Positions 1 through 6,647 of a stretch of 15,240 nt of DNA are shown here, in pieces; positions within the stretch are counted from its first letter, which is position 1; each line of letters opens with the position of its first letter. Origin of the DNA: Syntrophaceae bacterium (lineage in GTDB: Bacteria > Desulfobacterota > Syntrophia > Syntrophales > UBA2185). A program made the translations under genes and the position numbers. The notes beneath the pieces are model-generated. The model was not told the origin of the DNA. It made no database searches and saw only the letters and a list, made by a program, of their open reading frames with translations. The DNA is taken from contig DNUI01000167.1 in assembly GCA_003508565.1 (NCBI GenBank), positions 1 to 15,240 on the forward strand, read 5' to 3'.

Positions 1-21
1 GTCCACTTTTTTGGGTAAAGA

Positions 22-288
22 TCACGCTGGTCTTCTGACCGCTTCGCTTTCGGCATCAAGCAACTTTTCAAGGGTAATAACCGCCTTCATGGAGACGTTC
101 ATCAGTTTGTTCATGGCTTTGTCGAGTAGTTTCTTGCGTGCCGAAGAAACTGCCTGGTCAAACTCTTCTATCTTCATCCAGGTATAGAGGGTGTTTTTTG
201 AAATTCCGGTTTTGCGCGCCGCATCTTCAACGGTATCACAGCCTATTAAAATAGGTATGGCCTTTAGCTGTCTGTTGTTTAGTGGCAT
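22..288 (-). CDS. Phage small-terminase-like helix-turn-helix protein, C-terminally truncated
   Basis: This 88-aa protein starts at an ATG preceded by a strong AGGGGGG Shine-Dalgarno seven bases upstream; a longer in-frame start exists but lacks that site. Residues of about 10-50 form a helix-turn-helix (TVEDAARKTGISKNTLYTWM) followed by charged helices, the layout of phage small terminase subunits and phBC6A51-type HTH proteins, which recognise phage DNA for packaging. Family members normally go on for another 20-60 residues after the segment corresponding to LDAESEAVRR, whereas here the frame stops two codons later. The truncation coincides with a possible insertion-sequence end at 1-24. 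It could instead be another HTH DNA-binding protein; nothing to its left is visible to confirm a packaging role. Confidence 0.6.
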   Translation of the reverse strand: MPLNNRQLKAIPILIGCDTVEDAARKTGISKNTLYTWMKIEEFDQAVSSARKKLLDKAMNKLMNVSMKAVITLEKLLDAESEAVRRPA

Positions 289-415
289 TAACTCCCCCCT
301 GATCCGTCCTGATCTGCTCAACTATTGTATCGTGACGCCTGTGTCTTTCGTATAAAGCTAACATCAATTCCCTGGCTGCTTATTTTTCCTTATCTGTCGC
401 ATCACCTGTGCTCAT
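236..415 (-). pseudogene. Small ORF interrupted by in-frame TAA
   Basis: An ATG at 415 overlaps the stop of the upstream Spo11-like gene (ATGA) and has an excellent GGAGGTG ribosome binding site. The frame reads eleven codons (MSTGDATDKEK) and meets TAA at 382-380, then stays open for 47 more codons to a TGA at 236-238, overlapping the start of the next gene by 53 bases. A single CAA-to-TAA change would account for the break. An internal ATG at 364, itself preceded by AGGGA, could still give a 42-aa product beginning MLALYERHRRHDT. I recognise no domain. The good initiation signals argue that a real gene of about 59 aa was once here. Confidence 0.4.
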
Positions 416-1263
416 AAAGCACCTCCGATATTTTGTAATCTTTCAATTTCGTTCTCCTCAATTTTTCGATCATGTTCAAAAATCACAGGCTCTATATTTG
501 CCTCAACGCAACTTTCAATGAGCTCAGTTAATATCTCCGGTGGAAGTGAATCCAGTTCAACAGAAATATCCCCATGCTCTTTAACAAAGCGTTTGTAATT
601 AGGATCGGTTTTTTTCGCTGGATCAGAAGGGAGTCTATGCTCTGCTATTTGCTCCCGTGTTAAAGCTGGACGGTAAAATTCTATTTTTTCACCCATTCCG
701 TCATTATGATTTCTCAAACGTTCAACAAGACTTCTGAATATGCCTATACCGCTCGGATCATAATCTCCGAAGTAATAAAGTCGGCATTCTTTGCCTTCGT
801 TTATCCTATCTTCATAGCGGCGGTATGCTTCGTAAATAGCCGTTCTACTAACCTGCCCTCTAACTACAAGTAAAGGCACACCATAAGAATGTGTAACGAG
901 AGTAATCACACTTCTCAAGGCATCTTTCTCAGTCCAAATTTCAATATATCTTTCCTGATTCTGCCATTTATCACGCCGATAAGATCTCTTGACAGTATCC
1001 ATGAAAGACGACAAGCTTTGCCATGATGCTGGCTTATCAAGCATTCTCAGTCGATCAGCAAAATCCTCCTCATTAAGTATCCCCTCGTCTCTGCCTATTA
1101 CGCATAGCCTTGACAATTTTGCATATTGACTTTGATGATTCGGAATGATTTGCCTCGCCACAAGTTGATAGTACAACTGTCGCAACGTGATTTTATTGGA
1201 ATAAGAATCCAATATTTTTTGTACTTGTTCTAAAAGGTAAATTGATTTTTTCTGAAGTGACAT
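412..1263 (-). CDS. Spo11/topoisomerase VI subunit A-like protein (TOPRIM), no B subunit
   Basis: The 283-aa product has two parts. Near the N-terminus a winged-helix-like segment contains LRQLYYQLV (residues 27-35), matching the R-D/E-I/L-x-Y signature that carries the catalytic tyrosine of topoisomerase VI A and Spo11 (Tyr31/Tyr32 here). Further on, IWTEKDALRSVI (Glu112) and FGDYDPSG (Asp167, Asp169) match the metal-binding glutamate and DxD of a TOPRIM fold. Such proteins act on DNA by Mg-dependent tyrosyl transfer, but stand-alone versions in mobile elements are mostly uncharacterised. No GHKL ATPase (B subunit) gene is visible. Its start overlaps the upstream stop by one base (TAATG), so it is part of the leftward operon. 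It is close to full length and apparently intact. The fold assignment is good; the activity is inferred. Confidence 0.65.
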   Translation of the reverse strand: MSLQKKSIYLLEQVQKILDSYSNKITLRQLYYQLVARQIIPNHQSQYAKLSRLCVIGRDEGILNEEDFADRLRMLDKPASWQSLSSFMDTVKRSYRRDKWQNQERYIEIWTEKDALRSVITLVTHSYGVPLLVVRGQVSRTAIYEAYRRYEDRINEGKECRLYYFGDYDPSGIGIFRSLVERLRNHNDGMGEKIEFYRPALTREQIAEHRLPSDPAKKTDPNYKRFVKEHGDISVELDSLPPEILTELIESCVEANIEPVIFEHDRKIEENEIERLQNIGGAL

Positions 1264-1628
1264 TATTTACATCCTGCCTTTTCCCATCTCTCGCACGCTT
1301 CTCTAAAATCTATTAATTTACCTTTACCCTCAAATATGTCCTTCTGTATTTTCTCAATCTCTCGCTCAACTGCATGTGTTTCCGGGAAAGGTCTCCATTT
1401 CCCGCCCCGGATGATTTCATCCCGTATGGAGACAATCGTTGCGGACATGCAAGCATCAAGGTTTCTCTTCCGTTCTTCTGAAGGACTAACAATCTTTACC
1501 TTGCCACTTTCTACTAATGGCGCAATTTTTTCCGGATAAAGCGGAGTAAAAATCTCACCGGGTGGTATCTCGTGGACAACGCCATCATGTCCCCTGATCT
1601 TTATCCTTGATAAAGCCTGGCAGATCAT
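1263..1628 (-). CDS. Small element protein of unknown function
   Basis: A 121-aa soluble protein that I do not recognise. The first half is beta-rich with glycines and prolines (RIKIRGHDGVVHEIPPGEIF), reminiscent of a small barrel, and the second half is helical and charged, ending in FREACERWEKAG. It begins with an ATG overlapping the stop of the helicase C-terminal frame (ATGA) behind a strong AGAGGAGG site, and ends overlapping the start of the Spo11-like gene by one base. This tight coupling on both sides indicates that it is translated with the replication genes, so a role in element replication, recombination or packaging is possible but not shown. Confidence 0.65.
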   Translation of the reverse strand: MICQALSRIKIRGHDGVVHEIPPGEIFTPLYPEKIAPLVESGKVKIVSPSEERKRNLDACMSATIVSIRDEIIRGGKWRPFPETHAVEREIEKIQKDIFEGKGKLIDFREACERWEKAGCK

Positions 1629-2131
1629 TTTCGTGCCTCCTCTATCTTGTGGCCGTTATCAACATCAACGATAACTTCATCGTCCTTGAGATCATCCTGA
1701 AATACCTGTAGCTCTGCATTGATGTCATATTCCTGTTTTTCAGTTTTCAAACCATCCTTTGGAAAACTTGAAAACTCAGTCTGGCTGGGAGCTTGCGGAT
1801 CATTTTGTTCATCGTTTTCCTGGGTAACTGAATTCCAGTTTTCCTGTTTTCCACTACTATATAGGGGTGAAAAACTGGATAACTGAATTGCCGTTACAAT
1901 GTGGATATTTTTTTCGGGCCCTTTATCAACTTTCCAATAGCGATCAACTCCGATGTCAAAAAGTTTTCTCAGTTTACTTTTTCCAATATTAAGGCGTGAA
2001 CACTTGTCGATAAAATTGGTCTTGCTCGATGATCCGACTTCAAGAAGGATGTCTCGCATGCCCTTTAAGGTGCTTTCCTGGGGATCAGGCGCCAACTCAA
2101 AACCGACGTCCGGATTTAGGGTAAGATACAC
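1625..2131 (-). CDS. C-terminal part of RepA-like helicase (frame after the break)
   Basis: The frame that continues the helicase; the conserved continuation is open from about 2291, and the first usable start codon is a GTG at 2131. That GTG has no convincing ribosome binding site, which supports its being an internal codon rather than a real start. The visible product contains a winged-helix-like segment (KGMRDILLEVGSSSKTNFID onward), as found at the C-terminus of RepA-type helicases, followed by an acidic, Gln/Ser-rich tail. The stop overlaps the ATG of the next gene (ATGA). Alone it would have no ATPase motifs. Confidence 0.5.
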   Translation of the reverse strand: MYLTLNPDVGFELAPDPQESTLKGMRDILLEVGSSSKTNFIDKCSRLNIGKSKLRKLFDIGVDRYWKVDKGPEKNIHIVTAIQLSSFSPLYSSGKQENWNSVTQENDEQNDPQAPSQTEFSSFPKDGLKTEKQEYDINAELQVFQDDLKDDEVIVDVDNGHKIEEARK

Positions 2132-2277
2132 ATGGTATGGCTCAAACCTCGTCTTCTCCCTGACGCCGAATTTATAGAGTACATCATTACTGGACTCATC
2201 ATCCTCAATGACATCATCTTCGCCATCTTTCTTTTTCCGGACTAATGTAAGTCCCAGAATGTGATCTGCGAGGTCAA

Positions 2278-3213
2278 CTATAGCTGTCGATCCCCTTTGG
2301 CCACCTTGTCGGAGTTTTTCGCCGTATGGTGCAGTAGAATGACTGTGAAGCCCATATCCCGCAGTTCCTTTAACCTGTTCATTACGCGGGCCATCGCATC
2401 ACTGGCGTTTTCGTCGCCACCTTGGGACGCACGCAAGGTATCAAATATCAGAACTGATCCCGCTGGTAACTGCTTGTAAAGTTTCCAGTCTTTCGAGTCC
2501 AGCCTTGGCGCCTTCAGTTCCGGGTTATTGGATCTCCAGAAGTAAACATTTTCTGCCTCACCTAACTTATTGGTTCGGATATTCAGAACGGCCACGGGGT
2601 TCTCAAAGTCGATGAAAAAAACAGACGCCTGAATCGTATGGAAGCCCAGCCATGAATCCCCAAGGCCGATACAGCGCGCAATGGCAAGGAGGAGCCACGT
2701 TTTCCCGATGCCTCCCTTCCCAAAAACCAGCGTGATGCTGTTCCTGGGAATTAGCCGATCAACAACCCATTCAATGATGATTTCCATGCTGCGGATGGCG
2801 TTCCATGATTCCAGGCAATCAATTATTTGTGGCCCATTCGCCGACAACTGATCATCCCCTTCCTTTCCTCCTTCAATGAACTCTTTAATGGAGGTATTTC
2901 CCGATATAGATTTTCGCGCATCATTCCAAGTGTAGTTCTTGCAGGATTGATGGAAGCACTTATAGAAGAGGGCGCCGTTTTCTAATTGACCTATTGCAGA
3001 TTCGCCCCGCCCATGTTCAGAATTAAAGAGGCAACGATCAAGTACATACAATATAGTGCTTCCTGACTTTTTTATTTTATATGGAACTTGGTATTGCCCC
3101 AAATACTGGGCGAGATTTAATTTCCCCGTTTCCCCAGTGCCCTCCCAACCCTCTTCTTTTCGGGTGTACTCCCTCGTGCGTTCAATGCTTTCGTCAGCAG
3201 CAGGTTTAATCAT
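2278..3213 (-). CDS. N-terminal part of RepA-like helicase with Walker A and B
   Basis: The 311-aa upstream frame. A Cys/His-rich segment (Cys61, His67, Cys86, His88, Cys91) resembles the small zinc-binding element found ahead of such helicases. Walker A is GKGGIGKT (165-172), Walker B VLIFDT (254-259), and the HH at 295-296 is the usual sensor region. The ATG at 3213 has a GGGGGAA ribosome site and overlaps the stop of the primase gene by eight bases, showing coupled translation; a TTG fifteen bases upstream is a poorer start. The frame ends early (DRQL-stop) just after the conserved HHTxK block because of the shift at 2292-2295. Confidence 0.7.
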   Translation of the reverse strand: MIKPAADESIERTREYTRKEEGWEGTGETGKLNLAQYLGQYQVPYKIKKSGSTILYVLDRCLFNSEHGRGESAIGQLENGALFYKCFHQSCKNYTWNDARKSISGNTSIKEFIEGGKEGDDQLSANGPQIIDCLESWNAIRSMEIIIEWVVDRLIPRNSITLVFGKGGIGKTWLLLAIARCIGLGDSWLGFHTIQASVFFIDFENPVAVLNIRTNKLGEAENVYFWRSNNPELKAPRLDSKDWKLYKQLPAGSVLIFDTLRASQGGDENASDAMARVMNRLKELRDMGFTVILLHHTAKNSDKVAKGDRQL

Positions 3214-4030
3214 TCTGTGTTCCCCCAATATTTTCTATGTACGACATTCGATGTGGCCGTGATTCGCGATATGGTCCGGCAGGCAATACATCGCCCTTGT
3301 GTGTGTTTGTCCCATATAGTTTCCAGATTCTGCCTGGGTTAAATACCGAGGTATCAATGTTTACCTTTTCGTTATCAAATTGACGGGCAAAGCGTTCAAG
3401 GGTTGTTTTGATCATTCTCTTTGATTCGTCATTTACGTGCAGGTCTGGAAGCCGGAATAGCAGATGACCGCCATTCCCGGACATGGCTCGAATAGGATAT
3501 GGGAGTTTCAGTTGATCCATCGCCCACACGGCCACTTCATCTCGTAATTGAAGTGCTTCCCGCAACTCTGAATCGGAAGATGAAATCCCCGCGGGCCTCA
3601 CTGGATCAGTATCAACAGGCAACCATCGATAGCTTATTACGTTATTGTCGGACGTTGTGAGAGAAGAGACCTTTAATCTATTGAAAGCTCTTGCCAGGAG
3701 ACGGGGATCAATAACCTGTAAGGTGAAATAAATTCCATCGTGATTTAGTTCTTTATCTGCTTTTTTTACTTCCTTACAAAAAATCTCATGGTCATCAAAA
3801 TACCCAGACACTGTCCCCCGGTTCAATACTTTCGGGATACGGACCTCGGTAACCTCTCCTGGATTGAAAAAGAATTTCCAAACTTCTGAATCAAAAAGAG
3901 TAAAAGTTTTAGTTCCAAGTTTACTCAGCATCTTCCTGATCGATCCTCCGCTTCTGCATATGTCCCTATGAAATGACCCTTGACCGTGCTTCTCTACCTC
4001 ACATCTTTGAAGCTCTTCACGAGACGTCAT
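3206..4030 (-). CDS. PrimPol-type archaeo-eukaryotic primase
   Basis: A 274-aa protein with the three motifs of the AEP superfamily in order: VDTDP (Asp140, Asp142, metal ligands), SGNGGHLLF (184-192, the sxH nucleotide-binding motif with His189) and NIDTSVFNP (Asp226), followed by RIWKLYGT typical of PrimPol proteins from phages and plasmids. It would lay primers, possibly extend them, for replication of the excised element, with the helicase encoded immediately downstream. The ATG at 4030 is chosen because GCGAGGAAC lies at the right distance; an upstream ATG at 4069 would overlap the regulator gene much more. It overlaps the AlpA-like gene by 14 bases. The catalytic residues look intact. 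Confidence 0.8.
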   Translation of the reverse strand: MTSREELQRCEVEKHGQGSFHRDICRSGGSIRKMLSKLGTKTFTLFDSEVWKFFFNPGEVTEVRIPKVLNRGTVSGYFDDHEIFCKEVKKADKELNHDGIYFTLQVIDPRLLARAFNRLKVSSLTTSDNNVISYRWLPVDTDPVRPAGISSSDSELREALQLRDEVAVWAMDQLKLPYPIRAMSGNGGHLLFRLPDLHVNDESKRMIKTTLERFARQFDNEKVNIDTSVFNPGRIWKLYGTNTHKGDVLPAGPYRESRPHRMSYIENIGGTQND

Positions 4031-4238
4031 TTTTCGTTCCTCGCAGGGAGTCCTGATGCATTCCATCAATTAAGGCAATAATGTCGCCCTCACGCCATAC
4101 CGTTGTTCGCGGTCCCAATTTAAAAGGCTTCGGGAAACGTCCATCTCGAACCCCGGCCCACCACGATGAGCGTGAGACCGGGATAATTCCTGGTTTTTCA
4201 CGTGTGCCAACAATTTGCCATAATCGTAGAAATTTCAT
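4017..4238 (-). CDS. alpA: AlpA-family HTH regulator
   Basis: A 73-aa MerR-like winged HTH of the prophage AlpA type: it opens with LRLWQIVG, has the recognition region SRSSWWAGVRDGRFPKPFKL, then GPRTTVWREGDIIALID. In P4-like satellites and phage-inducible islands AlpA proteins activate the integrase gene and/or the replication operon, or act as excisionase. The ATG at 4238 has GAGGTGG seven bases upstream; the in-frame GTG at 4247 would place its start inside that site. It is the first gene of the leftward replication operon, and the inverted repeat at 4240-4286 covers its translation start region. Regulatory targets are inferred; GGTACC palindromes before the integrase are candidates. Confidence 0.85.
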   Translation of the reverse strand: MKFLRLWQIVGTREKPGIIPVSRSSWWAGVRDGRFPKPFKLGPRTTVWREGDIIALIDGMHQDSLRGTKNDVS

Positions 4239-4239
4239 A

Positions 4240-4286
4240 TTGTCCACCTCATTGTATTTTGGATAATTTTAGATGAATGTGGACAA
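4240..4286 (-). promoter_or_regulatory. Inverted repeat TTGTCCAC/GTGGACAA at the alpA start
   Basis: Perfect 8-base arms at 4240-4247 and 4279-4286 are separated by 31 AT-rich bases. The arm nearest the gene includes the end of the alpA ribosome binding site (GAGGTGGACAAT-ATG). It could be a dyad operator for a repressor or AlpA itself or, if the transcript starts upstream, an RNA hairpin that hides the ribosome site. Confidence 0.35.
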
Positions 4287-4491
4287 CAAAAGATATTCCC
4301 AACAAACATTATTTCTGGTGACTTTTTGGGTCTATGTGACAATGATGTGGATTATGTGAGAAAAGAGATTTTCTATTGAGATAAGAATTTAATTAGAGTG
4401 CTTTATTTATAGCTTTGCCCAGTGCAATATTATCAATAGGTTCAATCGGTTGTATGCACGCATCTACAAACCGGAAAAAGGGTCCGTTATA
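4267..4491. other. AT-rich non-coding region with ATGTGR repeats; possible origin or control region
   Basis: No convincing gene lies here. The stretch is visibly AT-rich and separates the regulator/replication operon from the integrase-side cargo gene. It holds repeated ATGTGA/ATGTGG words: two exact TATGTGA copies 20 bases apart (4333-4339 and 4353-4359) with a further ATGTGG between them and another at 4277. It must hold the promoter of the leftward operon and is the natural place for a replication origin served by the primase and helicase; neither role is proven. Confidence 0.35.
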
Positions 4492-4509
4492 TTAGCTTAC
4501 GGATCCTTT
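4475..4509 (-). terminator. Rho-independent terminator overlapping a stop codon
   Basis: On the minus strand AAAGGATCCGT (4509-4499) can pair with ACGGACCCTTT (4487-4477) in an 11-base stem with one mismatch and an 11-base loop, followed by a run of five T. The TAA of the 234-aa gene (4494-4492) lies in the loop, so transcription of that gene would end right at its last codon and not run into alpA. Confidence 0.6.
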
Positions 4510-5196
4510 ATCTTTTTCGGGTTGTATCCATTTTCCAGGTTTTCGTGCCGCTTTTTGAGTTATATCATGGTAAATACCGGCAAGACGATTTATGAATAAA
4601 TATCTCCCTTTTTCTTCAGGCCGACATTGCCTATTAATTCTCTGCGGTCTAATGGGTAGTCCATCATAAAAGAGCTTCAGATCATGTATTAATCGACTGA
4701 ATAATACTTTATCATATACAATGCCCCACCGTGGATCGAAGTTTTCAAGATATTCGAGAATAATTTCAATTGCATTTGAAAGTTTTTCCCTATTCCGTCC
4801 ATCAAGTGTATGGGCAGGTTTCAGAATTGCATCCATTAGAAAATAGCTTCTTGCTGCGTCATTCAACTTTTCAATTGTGACATTATTCGGTTGCGTTTTT
4901 ACAGTTCCAAAAATTGCCACAATTTCTATATCTGAATAAGAAAAAGACGAGAATTTTTTCCATGCCTTTTTCATCTTGTTAGATGAAATGTGTGGGCCTT
5001 CCGGAAATAGTTTTTTTAATTCTGTTGTATCCATGCTCAATAATGAAGCAAACAAAGATTGACACACTTCCTCATTTTTAAAAGTGGAGTACTTCAGAAA
5101 ATTTGGATAATCAGGCTTTATACCATCGCTTTTCAAACAGGCATTTACAAACTTACTTACTAAATGTTGATTGAAATCATTATTTTCATTCCCCAT
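4492..5196 (-). CDS. Unknown 234-aa element protein in cargo position
   Basis: I do not recognise this family. The protein is soluble, without signal peptide or membrane segments, largely helical by composition, and ends in a basic, conserved-looking stretch (RYLFINRLAGIYHDITQKAA then RKPGKW). The ATG at 5196 has a GAGGG site seven bases upstream. It lies alone between the integrase and the regulator, with its own terminator and about 100 bases from the integrase stop. In P4-like satellites this interval often holds accessory genes such as anti-phage functions, so that is a hypothesis rather than an identification. The AT-rich codon use differs from the chromosomal genes to the right. Confidence 0.65.
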   Translation of the reverse strand: MGNENNDFNQHLVSKFVNACLKSDGIKPDYPNFLKYSTFKNEEVCQSLFASLLSMDTTELKKLFPEGPHISSNKMKKAWKKFSSFSYSDIEIVAIFGTVKTQPNNVTIEKLNDAARSYFLMDAILKPAHTLDGRNREKLSNAIEIILEYLENFDPRWGIVYDKVLFSRLIHDLKLFYDGLPIRPQRINRQCRPEEKGRYLFINRLAGIYHDITQKAARKPGKWIQPEKDKGSVS

Positions 5197-5296
5197 TGCC
5201 TTTCCCTCTCATTGCTCCCTTAGTGATTCAGGAAAACGGGAGAGGGGTTCCCCCAGCTTATCGGGTCGCGTTCCCTATTCCTGGTTTTCTACTTCG

Positions 5297-6529
5297 TCAC
5301 CCCTTCACCGTCTTGAATGGTATAACCACGGCGCCGGCCTTCAGTCCATCCAGATAATCCGCCCATAATTGCATCATTTTTCGGCGTTCAACAAGGTGCG
5401 TTGTCCGATTGTATGCCCTTCCGTTCGGATCTCTTACAGCATGGGCGAGTTGATGTTCAATGAAATCTGGCCTCACTTGCAAAACTTCATCAAGAAGGGT
5501 TCGTGCCATAGCCCTAAAACCATGCCCAGACATTTCTTCTTTTGCATATCCCATTCGCCTTAATGCGGCTAAAATGGCATTATCTGACATTGGACGGGCA
5601 AAAGAACGCCCAGAAGGGAATACATAACGGCTCGATCCTGTGAGCTTCTTAAGCTCTTCTAATATCACTATGGCTTGATTTGATAGCGGTACAAGATGCG
5701 GTTCTTTGATCTTCATCTTACCAGGGGGAATATTCCATTCAGCATTTTCAAAATCTATTTCAGACCATTCGGCATGGCGCAATTCACCCGGACGGACAAA
5801 AACAAGGGGTGCGAACTTCAAGGCGCATTGAACGACAAAGCCGCCCTGGTAGCCATCAATCGCCCTGAGTAGTTCCCCGACTTTTTTCGGTTCGACAATA
5901 GCCGCTCTGTTTATGGTTTTTACTGGCGGCAAGGCACCTTTTAAGTCGGCTGACGGATCACGTTCAGCACGTCCAGTCGCCACCGCATAACGTAATATTT
6001 GACCACAAATGACCCTTGCTCTGTGCGCGGTTTCCAGTGCACCTCTTGATTCTATGCGTCGTAACACCGTGAGTAATTCAGGCGCCTTGATCTCTTTGAT
6101 TGGCCGTGTTCCCAAGTACGGGAATACATCACGTTCTAATCTTGTTAATAGTTTTTCAGCATGGGACGGCTTCCAAGTCGGCTTGAATTTCATATGCCAT
6201 TCACGGGCAATGATCTCAAAGGTTTCTTTTTCTTCCGTCTTGGCCTGTTTCTGCGCCTTGCGGACTGCCCCAGGGTCAATTCCATGGGCTATCTGCCTAC
6301 GGGCTTCATCTCTTCGCTGTCTGGCATCTGCAAGGGTGATTTCAGGGTAGGTACCAAAGGCGAGTTTCTTTTCTTTCTTGTCGAAGCGATATTTAAACCG
6401 CCATAATTTGCCGCCTGTTGGCGTGATAAGAAGATATAAACCTGCACCGTCAAATAATGTAATGGATTTGTCCTGCGGCTTCGCTTTTAAAACCCTCATG
6501 TCAGTTAATGGCATGATACGCTTTGGCAC
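5297..6529 (-). CDS. int: P4-type tyrosine integrase
   Basis: A 410-aa site-specific recombinase of the P4/DUF4102 type, full length. The N-terminal arm-binding domain (MPLTDMRVLKAKP, then DGAGLYLLITPTGGKLWRFKYR) is followed by a core-binding domain and the catalytic domain with Arg246 (FVRPGELRHAEW), Lys273 (KMKIKEPHLVPL), His336-x-x-Arg339 (HGFR), His363 (LAHAVRD) and nucleophile Tyr373 (RAYNR). It ends in the usual RRKMMQLWADYL helix. All catalytic residues are present. A GTG at 6529 is preferred over the ATG at 6514 because GGGAG lies seven bases before it and MPKRI is the typical family start. Its position beside the 3' end of tRNA-Leu points to that gene as attachment site. Upstream GGTACC palindromes may control it. 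Confidence 0.95.
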   Translation of the reverse strand: MPKRIMPLTDMRVLKAKPQDKSITLFDGAGLYLLITPTGGKLWRFKYRFDKKEKKLAFGTYPEITLADARQRRDEARRQIAHGIDPGAVRKAQKQAKTEEKETFEIIAREWHMKFKPTWKPSHAEKLLTRLERDVFPYLGTRPIKEIKAPELLTVLRRIESRGALETAHRARVICGQILRYAVATGRAERDPSADLKGALPPVKTINRAAIVEPKKVGELLRAIDGYQGGFVVQCALKFAPLVFVRPGELRHAEWSEIDFENAEWNIPPGKMKIKEPHLVPLSNQAIVILEELKKLTGSSRYVFPSGRSFARPMSDNAILAALRRMGYAKEEMSGHGFRAMARTLLDEVLQVRPDFIEHQLAHAVRDPNGRAYNRTTHLVERRKMMQLWADYLDGLKAGAVVIPFKTVKG

Positions 6530-6545
6530 GGCAAATCTCCCTTTT

Positions 6546-6595
6546 GGGTACCCGCTTGATGTTTTTGGTACCTACTAATTGATAATTGGTACCTA
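6546..6595. promoter_or_regulatory. Three phased GGTACC palindromes upstream of the integrase
   Basis: GGTACC occurs at 6547-6552, 6567-6572 and 6588-6593, with centres 20 and 21 bases apart, two helical turns. The outer two lie in an exact 10-base direct repeat TTGGTACCTA (6565-6574, 6586-6595). They lie 18 to 65 bases upstream of the integrase start. This fits operator sites for AlpA or integrase autoregulation, or arm-type sites for excision. The function is inferred. Confidence 0.45.
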
Positions 6596-6647
6596 AAAAC
6601 ACCGGATTTTGATAAACCTTATAACACATCCTTGGACAAATGACAAC

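Larger units (their letters stand above)
1625..3213 (-). pseudogene. RepA-like hexameric helicase gene, broken by a frameshift
   Basis: Two open frames form one protein of about 529 aa when joined by a shift at the G4 run 2295-2292. The upstream frame reads HHTAKNSDKVAKG and then hits a stop. The other frame continues at exactly that point with STAIVDLADHILGL, the expected next segment of AAA_25/RepA-type helicases (HHTxK...GSTAI.DL.DHxLxL), then a linker and a winged-helix-like C-terminus. One missing G (G5 to G4) would restore it. The protein would unwind DNA at the element's replication origin together with the primase encoded just upstream. The break may be genuine decay or a sequencing/assembly error in a homopolymer. 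Confidence 0.75.

Noticed and set aside
2290..2300. Programmed -1 ribosomal frameshift in the helicase gene
   Set aside because: The AAAGGGG context does not allow both tRNAs to re-pair in the -1 frame as a canonical slippery heptamer would, and I see no clear downstream stimulatory structure. A one-base deletion or sequencing error is simpler.
4017..4247. GTG start at 4247 for the AlpA-like gene
   Set aside because: It lies within the GAGGTGG sequence that best serves as ribosome binding site for the ATG at 4238.
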